Source: Coemansia sp. RSA 922 (taxonomy: Eukaryota; Kickxellomycota; Kickxellomycetes; Kickxellales; Kickxellaceae). From it: DNA of 24,714 bases. The notes under the pieces were generated by a model. It saw nothing but the letters and a program-made list of their open reading frames with translations, did no database searches and was not told where the DNA came from. Of the stretch, positions 6,977 to 16,094 are shown in pieces. How positions within the stretch are numbered: position 1 is the stretch's first letter; each line of letters opens with the position of its first letter. Where the stretch lies: the NCBI GenBank assembly GCA_027577415.1, contig JANBQS010000244.1, positions 1-24,714 on the forward strand. Reading direction: 5' to 3'. Both the position numbers and the translations under genes were made by a program.

Positions 6977-8584
6977 TTAGGAATGGGCACCTCCCTTGAC
7001 ATCGCGGATAAGCGACTTGATGGCATCGACACTACCCCAAACCGAGGCAACAATACCAATGACAAGAACGACAGCCATCCAGATTTTCTCGTACCACGGA
7101 GCGACCTTGTGTCCATAAAGCTTGAGGTAACAGACGATAGGCAAGATAGCAAACATAGTGACACAAGCGATAGAGCTAATCAGACTGAGGAAATCCGCAA
7201 AATACGGAATAGCCAAAGACACAGCACACACTAGGGCGACCACAACGCTACGGTACACAAGACGTACGATAAACTCGCGCTTCTTGCCCAACCGTTCAGC
7301 GTTAATTTTCCAGCCTTGTTCGACCTCCAAGAAAAACGTCAAAAGCATGATAGGCGCCGCGATAATAACGTGTAGGGTAATCATGATCTTGGCAATTGTC
7401 GCAGGTGCTCCACCAGGGATTGAATCTAGGACAGGCGAAACGACTTTATCTCCGTACGCCCAGTATCCAGACACGCCGATTAGCAAGTAACAGACACAAC
7501 AAAAGCCCATAGCTGTGTATACGACCATAGACCACTGTTTGGGCTTCTTCATCGACGCTTCGACATGAGGATAAACGACTGATCCAGAGTACGAAAACAC
7601 AATAGACGATAGCGCTACAGGGATACCAATAGCAATAGCAATATCTTCGCCAGGAGCAGGCTCGGTCGGATGCATCTTGGTATAAGGATGAGCGATAGAC
7701 ATGACGGTAGCGACGACAATAACGACCACAGAAGCGAGTAAACCAAAGATAGCCAAGATAGCAGCCTCAGACATCTCTTTCAAGATAGCGACCGGAATCC
7801 AGATAATAAGCGCAACGAGGATCATCCAAACCTTCTGACTGATATTAACGCCAAGCGTAGATACGAGTTGGTAGATGAACTGGCCCGCAAGGATAATATA
7901 CAGACAGGTAGTACCCAACGAATAAAGGTAGTTGAAGAATTGCGTAGCGTATTGACCATACCGCCCGAACGCAGCACGACCGATTTGGGGGAAAGAGTGT
8001 AGACGATGACCATGTTGATAGTACAGACATTTGATTGTCAGCACACCGGTGTATCCACCGATAAAAGCCGAGAGTACGACGACGATGACGCCGATCCATC
8101 CAGTTTTGGCAAAAGCATAGGGGATTTGCAGACATCCCGTGCCGATAATGATGCAGACGACACTTGAAAACGAACGCAGAAATCCGGCATTACGCGCCGG
8201 CTGACCATGCTGAATCCCTTGTTCTTGTTCGGCTACTTGACTCTCCAACATAGTTAGATCCTCAACCGTGTCCTTTTCGCCATCCTCGACGATCGGCATC
8301 TTGACATCGGTATCGCTCATTGACGAGGTATCGGTAAAATCGCCCTCCGCCATTGTAGTAGGTTCCTCGTAGATCGCGCTGTTGGGAAAGTTGGAAGTAA
8401 AGCGAGTCGTAGTTGCCATACCAGCGTCTTGATCGGCTGCGTTAAAAGTGGTCGAAGCAATGGGCATAGGCGAAACAGGAGCATTTCTTCTTCCGTCGGG
8501 GGTTGCAGTGCGTGCCACATCATCCGAGTCGGCCAATGTGTTGCTGCGATTCAGCACACGGCGTATAAGTGTAGTAACAGGCAT
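6977..8584 (-). CDS. AAAP family amino-acid transporter (Aa_trans, AVT-like)
   Basis: 535 residues, complete and intronless. Residues 1-130 form a hydrophilic, Ser/Thr/Asp-rich cytosolic arm with an acidic block (VEDGEKDTVEDL). From about 135 onward there are roughly eleven membrane helices. The first contains IIIGTGCLQIPYAFAKTGW, the unwound G-[ST]-G-x-L-x-x-P-x-A substrate site of the amino acid/auxin permease fold. A later motif, SIVFSYSGSVVYPHVEASMK, is also characteristic. Such carriers move neutral or other amino acids by proton coupling. Fungal AVT proteins with long N-terminal arms often sit on the vacuole, so vacuolar export or import is the best guess. Substrate and direction cannot be read from the sequence. 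A TATA-like element lies about 320 bp upstream. Confidence 0.88.
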   Translation of the reverse strand: MPVTTLIRRVLNRSNTLADSDDVARTATPDGRRNAPVSPMPIASTTFNAADQDAGMATTTRFTSNFPNSAIYEEPTTMAEGDFTDTSSMSDTDVKMPIVEDGEKDTVEDLTMLESQVAEQEQGIQHGQPARNAGFLRSFSSVVCIIIGTGCLQIPYAFAKTGWIGVIVVVLSAFIGGYTGVLTIKCLYYQHGHRLHSFPQIGRAAFGRYGQYATQFFNYLYSLGTTCLYIILAGQFIYQLVSTLGVNISQKVWMILVALIIWIPVAILKEMSEAAILAIFGLLASVVVIVVATVMSIAHPYTKMHPTEPAPGEDIAIAIGIPVALSSIVFSYSGSVVYPHVEASMKKPKQWSMVVYTAMGFCCVCYLLIGVSGYWAYGDKVVSPVLDSIPGGAPATIAKIMITLHVIIAAPIMLLTFFLEVEQGWKINAERLGKKREFIVRLVYRSVVVALVCAVSLAIPYFADFLSLISSIACVTMFAILPIVCYLKLYGHKVAPWYEKIWMAVVLVIGIVASVWGSVDAIKSLIRDVKGGAHS

Positions 8585-8899
8585 GTCAGGTTTTTATACA
8601 AACATGAACACAGATAAAGAAGAGAGAGAGAGATAATATAAGCTCAATGAATGAAGCCGAAGAAGGATGTGGGGGAGAGGAGGAGGATATGAAATAACCA
8701 AAAAAAAGGAGGTAACTTTTTTGTACGAAGGAGAAAGAGAGAAAGAGAGGAAGGGACGGGGGGCACGAAAATGTCTTGAAAAAGTCTAGAGCCTGCACAC
8801 TTCAAATAAAATAAACAGGAGAAACAGATCAAGGTCTAGGTATACAGTTGAATGAAGAGCATAAACGCGGGGGGGAGGAGAGGGTTGGGCAAGTCGCAA

Positions 8900-8907
8900 G
8901 CTTTATA
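8900..8907 (-). promoter_or_regulatory. Candidate TATA box of the amino-acid transporter
   Basis: Minus-strand TATAAAGC, about 316-323 bp upstream of the transporter ATG. If used, it implies a roughly 280-bp pyrimidine-rich 5' UTR. Confidence 0.35.
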
Positions 8908-9327
8908 GAAAAAATTAGACAAACTGGTCTTCACCCACCCTCCCCACACCTCCCCTTTTTTTCTTGCTATGCACATGTCTCCAGTACACTCGCTAGCGTA
9001 TGCCAGGATAGGAAGCAAGATAGTGCTCTTTTCCGTAACAGGTAATTGGGTACCGCATGCCCCCAGTCCAAGAAAAAAAGGTCGTACAAATAATCCTTCC
9101 AATCAACCGACCCCGAGCGTTTTTTTGAGCACACACGAGCCCATTCCTCACAAGTTTAGGAACCAATCCGTATTTATTGGCCGAAACATCTTTTTTCTTT
9201 CTGGTAGCACATGTTTATATCAGAGGGATGTTCCGCTGCCTAATAAGGCGTCAATCCTCTGGCTAGTGTAACATTAGTCTCAGCTCCATTCAGACCACAT
9301 GCTATTCGTTTTACATTTTATTTTTGC

Positions 9328-9400
9328 TAATAGAGACTATTAATTGACCGAAATGTAGATCCTTCGGTGTAACTCGCAATAGTCGTCACGTTACACCGAA
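9328..9400. repeat. Nested inverted-repeat cluster
   Basis: Three perfect inverted repeats lie in 73 bp. TAATAG/CTATTA (9328-9333, 9337-9342) has a 3-nt loop. ACCGAA/TTCGGT (9347-9352, 9363-9368) has a 10-nt loop. TTCGGTGTAAC/GTTACACCGAA (9363-9373, 9390-9400) is an 11-bp stem with a 16-nt loop. The left arm of the last is shared with the second, so two alternative hairpins compete for the same bases. Confidence 0.7.
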
Positions 9401-9575
9401 TTTAGTCCTCAATAGTCCCCCCTCTCTCTCCCGGGCAATCTATGTGTGCGCGTGTCCGCCAATCCATTGTTATCTTTTTTATTTCGGGCTCCCACGAGCC
9501 ATGGACATTTAGACATCACTAGACACAATAAACACGCCACAGTGAGATAATACGTGGCATTAAGTGGCTGCCGCC

Positions 9576-9595
9576 GACAGACAGACAGACAGACA
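9576..9595. repeat. GACA tetranucleotide microsatellite
   Basis: Five perfect GACA units in the non-coding DNA downstream of IQGAP; a simple repeat with no evident function. Confidence 0.8.
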
Positions 9596-9710
9596 TGGCA
9601 TGTGGGAAAAAAAAGAAGAAGAACGCATGACAACAAAATAAAAAGTCATGTTCCAAAAAAAAGATGACCTATAAAACATAGACCTATGATCTATTCATGC
9701 AATTTCGTCA

Positions 9711-9732
9711 TCATGCATTACCTGATGCATGA
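9711..9732. repeat. 8-bp inverted repeat downstream of IQGAP
   Basis: TCATGCAT and ATGCATGA are separated by six bases, about 98 bp after the IQGAP stop on the minus strand. It could form a hairpin in the 3' UTR or serve as a paired protein-binding site. Confidence 0.5.
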
Positions 9733-9829
9733 CCCAAAGATAAGGAACATATATGAGCCGATGAAACACCACAAAAATTGTTTCACCAAAAAAGTTAAAT
9801 GATCGAAAAAAATATATATAAAGATAAAT

Positions 9830-12800
9830 TTACGCATAAAACTTTTTGTTGATAAGATACACCAACAGATTGGTGTTTACGACGACGCTGCCCTCATACA
9901 GAGTCATAGTCTGCACATTGTCGTACTGGAGCTGCAGCAAATCCTGCATGTTGATCTCACATCCACCGCCAGGCATCTTGACACCCATGAGACTCACTTG
10001 CACATCAAAGACACCGGGAACATCCGACGAAATCGTAAGGCTAATCTTGTCCAGCTGCCGGGGCGGGTAGCCATCGACACTAACAATGACGCCCTTATAG
10101 TACAGTTTCTCCGCCGAGTACTTGAACGACCCAAATCTAGGCACACGCCCCGACCTTTGCAAGTCACGCAGGTGGAAGTACTGCCGAGTGAAGGGCAGCA
10201 CCGAGTGCATGCGGCGAGCGCGAGCCTGAGCAGCACTGACAGTGGAGTCTCCGCCAGCCGCCAGCTTCTTAGTACACGTCTCCAGGTACACCTCATACGA
10301 CTGGCGCTGCGACTCGAGGTAGTCCGACTTTTCGCGCAAGTTAAGCAGAGTAATGCGGATCCGGCGCATCTCCGCCCGACGCCGCTCACGCCGCTGCGCC
10401 TTGGTACGAATATCACGTGCAATGGCATTGAGCATGCCCTGGTAGCCATCGCTACGCCTCACGCGGAACACCGCAGCATATGCCGGGCGCGGGCCATTGC
10501 TGCTAGCCGGGTCGCCAGGGTTGCGGCCACCCGTGCCAATGTTAGACTTGCGCGTCCGCTCGACCCAGCGCTCGCTCTCGAGGATCCGCATCGACTTGGC
10601 CACCTGGCGCTTAAGGTCAGTAAACGACATCAGCGACAGCTCGCGGATAACCTTCTCGCCAGGCAAGGCAGGGGGCGCCGGTGGTGCGCTAACGGCCTGA
10701 GCCGGCGGCGCTGGCGAGCTGCGGCCCGACGACGACTGCGAGCGGACATGGTGCGAGGCCAGACCGGTCGAGCTGGCATTGCCCGACGCCAGGCTCATCA
10801 TCATGGCCTCTTGCGACTCGCGCAGCAAGCTGGCCTGCTGCTGAGCCTCCCACTGCAGGCGCCACTGCACATGCTGCTTCTGCCTACGCTCCTCAAGCTT
10901 GGCAAGCTCAAGCTGAATCGCCGCGCGCCAGCGAGACTCGTCCTCGGGAGTAACCTGGCGCTCCAAGATCTCCAGCAGCGAGACGCCAGACTGCACGGGC
11001 AGGATGGACAGCCACTTGCGCTTGGTCTCGAGAAACAGCCGATGGAGCTTCGCCGCACGCTCAGCCTTGGCATGCACAGCCTCCTTGGCCGTGGGCTGGT
11101 GCCGCAAAAGGCCGCCGCTGCTGTAAGTGGCCTGGCTAGCGCTGATGGCAGCATCGCTAAGGATCTGCGACGCCGAGAGTGCCGACGTCGACGCGCTACC
11201 CGACATAATAGTAATGGCGTCATCGGCGAACCGGTCCGCCAGGTCCAGCTGAATCTCGTAGCGCGCATACGGGTCAGCACGCGACCGCGGAGCCGAGCCC
11301 AGGTCCTGCAGAACCACACGCAGCGGATCATCCAGCACCAGCATCCGACCGCCATCGGCGCCAGCAGGGCGCTCCACAAGCACGGTGCCTTGCGGAATAG
11401 CGTCAGCCAGGTCGGCATCTTCTTCGTCGGCGTCGTCCTCCGCCTGATGAACACCACCGTTGGCGCCGCCCATAGCAACGTCGCCAGCCCTCTTGTCCTC
11501 CTCGTGCTTACGGCGGCGCTCGATAATGCCCATGACGGCGTCGTAGGACCCAAAGCGCTGCTTGATCTGCTCGGGGATAGGCGGGGCAATATAGTCCAGA
11601 TTGGCCTCGAGGGCCTGGTGGATGGTCTGGATCTCCGCAATGCTCATCAGGATACTGGGCTTCGTCAGCGTAGCCAGATCAGTAAACTCGTCGACCTGGA
11701 AGTGAACCTCGGGGTCGACGACGTCAGTGACCTCGAACGTGTACTGCAGGAACTTGGCCGACGTGTATCCGACGTAGTTGTTGAGCGGCTGCAAAAACAT
11801 ATTGTCCTCGCTAAAGTGCTTGCCAACGCTGACCTGGTTAAGCATCTTGGCGATCTCAGCCAGGTTCTTGCGCTGCAGCGGCGAGATGGTCGTCTCAATG
11901 ACGTCAAACGACTCTGGCGCCACAATAGCCGGATTGATGTACCGGTAGTACACCAGGTGCCCGACAACCTTCATGACCGGGCCCTCGGGCTCGTCGGGGA
12001 ACTTGGCCGTCAGCGCCCGCCGCAGCTCGCGAGCAATGTACCGCATGCCATAGGGCATCTTGCAGAGCGACTCCTGAATAGCAGCAATAAACTCGTCGGC
12101 GAGCACGCGCAGCTGACGCAGGTGGCGAATAAACGTCGTGCGCGTCTCCATGTCGTTAAGCGCGTCTTCGCGCGTAATATCGTAGGCCCGACGGGACTTT
12201 TCGCCAGTACGCGACTCCTCCTCGCGAATCAGCGTGCGGTAAATAACCAGCGGATCCGACTCCAGATCCAAGTCCGCATCCTCAATGACCTTTTTGATCA
12301 GGGGCTGCAGCAGGTCGCGCAGGTACTTGCGCTCCTTGGCGCCGCGGTTATAGTGCACAGCCAACTTGATGAAAATAGGGTTGCCACGCAAAAACTCCTG
12401 CAGCGTATCGATAGACGACAGCTCGATCTGGATAGCGGCACAGAACAGCTTCAGCAGCAAGTACTCCTCGCGCGCGTTCTGAGCAAATCCGAACAGCGTC
12501 AGGACAATAGTCTCGATGAGCTTGGAGATGGAGATGTCCTCACCGCCACCGCCCGTATCGCTGCTCTTTGCGCTCAGGCCGCCAGCAGATGCACCCGTAG
12601 CACTTGTGCTCGCAGTGTTGTGTTGCTGGGCCTTGGTGGCAGTGGTGGACGCAAGCAGCGTCTGGCGCATGGCCTTGGATCCACCCTGGTTGAGCAAAAA
12701 CAGCAGTCGCGCCAGGTACACAGGCTGGGTCTGCAGCAGGTAGAACAAGTGCTGGTATCCCTCGAGGCGGCGACGCGACTCCTTGTCCATGTTCTTCAGC

Positions 12801-15337
12801 GAGTACAGCGACGTGGCCGGCACAGCTCCAGACAGCGCATAGGCAGAGAACCCTGATGCCGTGCGAATGTTGGCGTTGGGCTGCAGCGCCGACGGGCGAC
12901 GGACCTCATCGAGGAACCGGAAGTGACGCGACGTCATGCGCACGACCTCGTCGAGCGAGATCCGATTGCGTACGAGCAAGGCGATTTTGATGTCGAGCTG
13001 ATCCAAGACACGACCCGTCTGCTGGTTCTCCCTGATCTGCCGCACGGCCTTTTGGCGCAGCCGCTCCAGCTCCAGCTCCTCCTCGAGGTCCTGGTCGGTG
13101 TCCTCGAGCAGCGGGGCACACGACACAACGACAGCGGGCGTTGGCGGCGTGTCCTCGACGGTCAGCGTGCGGTAGGCCTTGCCAGCAAGCTTGGCGCGGT
13201 ACAAGTTTTGCATCTTGACGATGACGTTGACATTGCGCTTCAGGTGCGTGCGATGCTCGCGCAGGCGCCGCCGCACAAGGGCTCCGCGGCAGAGCGCCTG
13301 CACACGCCGCGCCCCAGCCTCAACACGGCCCCACGTGGTCAAGCGGCTGCCGACCTCGCGCCTCACCAACGCGCCTCGGCAGACAGCCTGGAAGCGAGCA
13401 ATCGCTGCCGTCCACCCGCGCATCTCGCCAAACACTCGCCGCGCCAGAGCGCCACGTGCCAGCGCCTGCACGCCCACAATCCGCCGCTCAAGCTCGGACC
13501 GCTCAGCCTCCAAGCGGTCCCCTTGCTCCTGCGCCCGCCGCGCCGCCTCAGCCCGCTCCGCTTCGGCTCGCTGAGCCGCTGCGAGTCGTTGGGCCTCCAG
13601 CTCGCGCTCGGCACGCTCGCGGTCCTTGCGCACACGCTCCTGCAGCAGCGCCTCTTGGCGGGCGTCTTCTCGCTCGCGCTCCACACGCAGGGCCTCCTCA
13701 CGCTCAGCAATGGCTCTTTGCTTCTCAGCCTCTTTGGCAGCAATGGCTCTCTGCTTCTCGGCCTCTCTTGCGGCAATGACACGCTGCGCCGCAGCCTCCT
13801 CCTCGGCAATGGCACGATCAATCTCGGCCTGCCTCTCAGCCTCCACGCGGGCTTTTTCGGCGCGGTGCTCTTTAGCTTCGCGCTTAGCCAGCGCCATACG
13901 CGCCAAGCCCTGCATGATGGTGGCTGACTCGACCATGCGCAAGTAGCGGCGAGCCTGGCGCTTCTCCTCCACCAGCCGCTCAGCCAGGCGCTGACGACCA
14001 GCACACTGCAGCTGCACGACAATGTCGATGCGCTTCATCCAGTAGCGCTTGGCCTTCTCCAGCCTCTCGATGCGGGGATCGTCGAGAAAAGCCAGATCCA
14101 TATCCAGATGCCCCGGCGCAGAGGGCTGCTCAACAAACTCGTCGTCATCGTCATAGTCATAGTCAGACTCTGGATCTGGCTCCTCCGCGTCATCCTCGTG
14201 CAAGTCCTGGAGCTCCTGAGGCTGAAGCGGCTGCACCTCGCGCGAGAGCCGAGGGCGGCGCTGGCCAATATCAGAGTCAATGCGGTGGAAAGACGGCACA
14301 TTCAGACCCAGAGTATCCAGCTCCGCCTGAGTCTGAGCCAGCTGCGCATCAGAGAACTCTAGGCGGCCGACCAGATCCTGCATCTCGGGCGCAATGCCCA
14401 TCTTGAGCAAAAAGTGGCTGAGGGCGTGCAGGCAGTAAATCACTCGCGGCATGTTCTTGCGGTCGTACAGGTCAGTCAGCTCAAAGTGGAACAGGCGGGG
14501 GAGCCGCACCTGGCGGATGGCCCTCAAGAAGAAGTTGATGTTGTCCGTATACTTGAACACGAACCGCCTCCGCACGCCGCTGGAGATCTGAGGAGTACGG
14601 CCAGAGTCAGCTGGAGATTGGTAGATTTTGCCCACTGCCTCGGGGCAGAACTTTTGCGCCAGCTTGGCCAGCGCCACGCCGTCGCGCAGAGAGTCCTCAA
14701 TCGTCGCTATGCCGGGCAGCTCCTCGGCGATACACGCCTCCATCCACTCTTTGGCCTCGCATACGTGGCACAAGTACTCGTACGCCGCCAGGTTCTGCCG
14801 CTCCAAGTCGCACCAGTTGCCAGCCTGGTGTCTCGTCATAGGAGCACTTACCAGCGACGAGGCTGAGCTAGGCTCGCGCTGCAGCCGATGACGACCCTTC
14901 ATGCCAGTGACGCTTGGCGACTCGGGCAGCTCGCCAATGACCATCGACAGTGGTCGTCCGTTGATAGGCGAGTGCGTGTCGCCCCACCCAGGGTTGTTTT
15001 TGAGCATCGCCGATAATGGCCGCGGCATCTCTCCCGCCGCCTCAGCCGAGGACGATCCTCCAGCCACTGTGCGGCTACGCCCGCGCGCCATAGCCATCGG
15101 CTGGGGCACAGCTGAAGCAAAACGGCTCGAGTCTGGCAGGGCGAGGGCTGCTGCCTTGGCTTGCAGATTGTGCAGCGTCAGGTCCTCGTGGCTGACATCT
15201 GGCTCCTCGAGTACCCGTCCGCCAGACACCTTTCGCATTCGCCGCGACCCACCGCTGGTATTCCCATCGTCAGCTGCAGTCTTGCGCATAGACTGCGTGT
15301 CAATGCTCAATGTGCTTGCGCGCGGTCGATTGTCCAT
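9830..15337 (-). CDS. IQGAP-family cytoskeletal scaffold (CH, IQ repeats, RasGAP, RasGAP_C)
   Basis: 1835 residues, one uninterrupted frame. Domains in order: a Ser/Arg-rich disordered N-terminus (1-170); an actin-binding calponin-homology domain (about 178-312); an acidic linker (380-402); a charged Glu/Arg/Ala coiled coil (485-620) with near-repeats of AEKQRAIA; IQ motifs for calmodulin or myosin light chains near 474, 621, 647, 679 and 708; a RasGAP-related domain (about 935-1215) with YYRYINPAIVAPESFDVI; and a RasGAP C-terminal domain (about 1565-1830) ending in NLLVYLINKKFYA. The order matches fungal IQGAPs (Rng2/Iqg1), which organise the actomyosin ring and Cdc42/Rac-linked actin. The RasGAP motif 981-990 reads EFLRGNPIFI, with Arg984 where human IQGAP1 has Thr. 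The gene is visibly GC-rich and produces long antisense frames. It is divergent from the MFS gene upstream. Confidence 0.93.
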   Translation of the reverse strand: MDNRPRASTLSIDTQSMRKTAADDGNTSGGSRRMRKVSGGRVLEEPDVSHEDLTLHNLQAKAAALALPDSSRFASAVPQPMAMARGRSRTVAGGSSSAEAAGEMPRPLSAMLKNNPGWGDTHSPINGRPLSMVIGELPESPSVTGMKGRHRLQREPSSASSLVSAPMTRHQAGNWCDLERQNLAAYEYLCHVCEAKEWMEACIAEELPGIATIEDSLRDGVALAKLAQKFCPEAVGKIYQSPADSGRTPQISSGVRRRFVFKYTDNINFFLRAIRQVRLPRLFHFELTDLYDRKNMPRVIYCLHALSHFLLKMGIAPEMQDLVGRLEFSDAQLAQTQAELDTLGLNVPSFHRIDSDIGQRRPRLSREVQPLQPQELQDLHEDDAEEPDPESDYDYDDDDEFVEQPSAPGHLDMDLAFLDDPRIERLEKAKRYWMKRIDIVVQLQCAGRQRLAERLVEEKRQARRYLRMVESATIMQGLARMALAKREAKEHRAEKARVEAERQAEIDRAIAEEEAAAQRVIAAREAEKQRAIAAKEAEKQRAIAEREEALRVEREREDARQEALLQERVRKDRERAERELEAQRLAAAQRAEAERAEAARRAQEQGDRLEAERSELERRIVGVQALARGALARRVFGEMRGWTAAIARFQAVCRGALVRREVGSRLTTWGRVEAGARRVQALCRGALVRRRLREHRTHLKRNVNVIVKMQNLYRAKLAGKAYRTLTVEDTPPTPAVVVSCAPLLEDTDQDLEEELELERLRQKAVRQIRENQQTGRVLDQLDIKIALLVRNRISLDEVVRMTSRHFRFLDEVRRPSALQPNANIRTASGFSAYALSGAVPATSLYSLKNMDKESRRRLEGYQHLFYLLQTQPVYLARLLFLLNQGGSKAMRQTLLASTTATKAQQHNTASTSATGASAGGLSAKSSDTGGGGEDISISKLIETIVLTLFGFAQNAREEYLLLKLFCAAIQIELSSIDTLQEFLRGNPIFIKLAVHYNRGAKERKYLRDLLQPLIKKVIEDADLDLESDPLVIYRTLIREEESRTGEKSRRAYDITREDALNDMETRTTFIRHLRQLRVLADEFIAAIQESLCKMPYGMRYIARELRRALTAKFPDEPEGPVMKVVGHLVYYRYINPAIVAPESFDVIETTISPLQRKNLAEIAKMLNQVSVGKHFSEDNMFLQPLNNYVGYTSAKFLQYTFEVTDVVDPEVHFQVDEFTDLATLTKPSILMSIAEIQTIHQALEANLDYIAPPIPEQIKQRFGSYDAVMGIIERRRKHEEDKRAGDVAMGGANGGVHQAEDDADEEDADLADAIPQGTVLVERPAGADGGRMLVLDDPLRVVLQDLGSAPRSRADPYARYEIQLDLADRFADDAITIMSGSASTSALSASQILSDAAISASQATYSSGGLLRHQPTAKEAVHAKAERAAKLHRLFLETKRKWLSILPVQSGVSLLEILERQVTPEDESRWRAAIQLELAKLEERRQKQHVQWRLQWEAQQQASLLRESQEAMMMSLASGNASSTGLASHHVRSQSSSGRSSPAPPAQAVSAPPAPPALPGEKVIRELSLMSFTDLKRQVAKSMRILESERWVERTRKSNIGTGGRNPGDPASSNGPRPAYAAVFRVRRSDGYQGMLNAIARDIRTKAQRRERRRAEMRRIRITLLNLREKSDYLESQRQSYEVYLETCTKKLAAGGDSTVSAAQARARRMHSVLPFTRQYFHLRDLQRSGRVPRFGSFKYSAEKLYYKGVIVSVDGYPPRQLDKISLTISSDVPGVFDVQVSLMGVKMPGGGCEINMQDLLQLQYDNVQTMTLYEGSVVVNTNLLVYLINKKFYA

Positions 15338-16094
15338 CTCGACGCGTTAAGTGTTGTTGTTGCCGATTGATTTCGGTTGGGGGTAAGCTGCTGCTGCTTG
15401 TGTTTCCGAGAACCAAATTAATGTGAGCTCGGCCTTAAAGGATATCCAAAAAAAAAAAAGAGTATTGGCCTTTTTTTCCCAGCTGTTGTCTAGGCTTGGT
15501 CCTACTAGCTACACTTATGCTAGCAAACGCGTACACAAAAAAAAAAAAGAATGAATGAAAGGAGGCGAGTTGCAAGACCGAGTTGGGGGAGTGAAATGGT
15601 TATGTCGCGACAGCTAGAGTACAGCACACCAAAAAAAGAAAAGAGGTAAAGGCGAATTTAAAGAGCAGGTGATTAGGAATAAACGAATTAAGAGTAATAA
15701 TAAGGACAGTAGGCACCACAACGAGAACAAAAGAGAATTACAAACCAGTTTGGCGTAAACAATGCGCTAGGCCGCATGCAGTCTTTCACAGCCAATCGTC
15801 GACCCTCTTTGTGTCAATCTTAATGCAGCTCACGGTTCGCGGCTCGCAGTTCGTATGTTTGATTTTCGTTGCTGTGGTTCCAATAGCATGGGAGGCTTTC
15901 TCCCAGCGGCTCCACACACAAAACTTTGTTTCGCTCTCCGCGTTGCCAGTGATCTGGCACTGATCGGGTGGAGTGGAGTCGTTGCAAACAAATAGACTGG
16001 CTCTCCTTTTTTTCTTTTCCTTATCAGTTTTTGGCATTTACCTTCCTCACACATTTCCTTCCCCAAACTTCCGCCTCTATTTATAACTTATTCC
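15338..16094. other. Divergent promoter region between IQGAP and the MFS carrier
   Basis: 757 bp between head-to-head genes. The IQGAP-proximal half contains A-tracts (15449-15461, 15537-15550). The MFS-proximal half contains a minus-strand Cys-containing ORF (15786-16037) and a TATTTATA element at about 16078-16085, only some 10-15 bp before the MFS ATG and so possibly serving the minus strand. Confidence 0.4.
15786..16037 (-). CDS. Cryptic ORF with Cys-containing domain; gene, exon or relic
   Basis: 83 codons. The last 66 residues have the look of a real small domain: FVCNDSTPPDQCQITGN, SETKFCVWSRWEKASHAIG, TKIKHTNCEPRTVSCIKID, ending TKRVDDWL. Spacing between the five cysteines is regular, and base composition is more coding-like than the surrounding A-rich DNA. 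The first ~17 residues (MPKTDKEKKKRRASL) look like translated non-coding sequence. No signal peptide precedes the domain, although a GTAAAT donor and a CAG acceptor (about 48 bp apart) are present near 15995-16045. It could be the last exon of a small secreted protein or a relic without its 5' end. I do not recognise the domain. Confidence 0.35.
   Translation of the reverse strand: MPKTDKEKKKRRASLFVCNDSTPPDQCQITGNAESETKFCVWSRWEKASHAIGTTATKIKHTNCEPRTVSCIKIDTKRVDDWL

Larger units (their letters stand above)
8585..9829. other. Long intergenic region between the amino-acid transporter and IQGAP
   Basis: 1245 bp with no credible gene; its ORFs are short and low-complexity. It contains the transporter's 5' flank, which on the coding strand is pyrimidine-rich ((AG)n on the plus strand at 8621-8633 and purine tracts to about 8890). 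It also holds an inverted-repeat cluster (9328-9400), a GACA microsatellite, a hairpin (9711-9732) and the A/T-rich 3' flank of IQGAP. Confidence 0.5.

Noticed and set aside
9998..12856. 952-codon plus-strand ORF antisense to IQGAP
   Set aside because: It is a shadow frame caused by the GC-rich codon usage of IQGAP. The translation is Arg/Leu/Gln-rich with no domain, and the minus strand has clear CH, RasGAP and RasGAP_C motifs.
12923..14022. Other long frames overlapping IQGAP on both strands (for example 12923-13927 and 13363-14022)
   Set aside because: They are rich in Arg, Ser and Ala, without domains, and are explained by the repetitive Glu/Arg/Ala coiled-coil codons of IQGAP.
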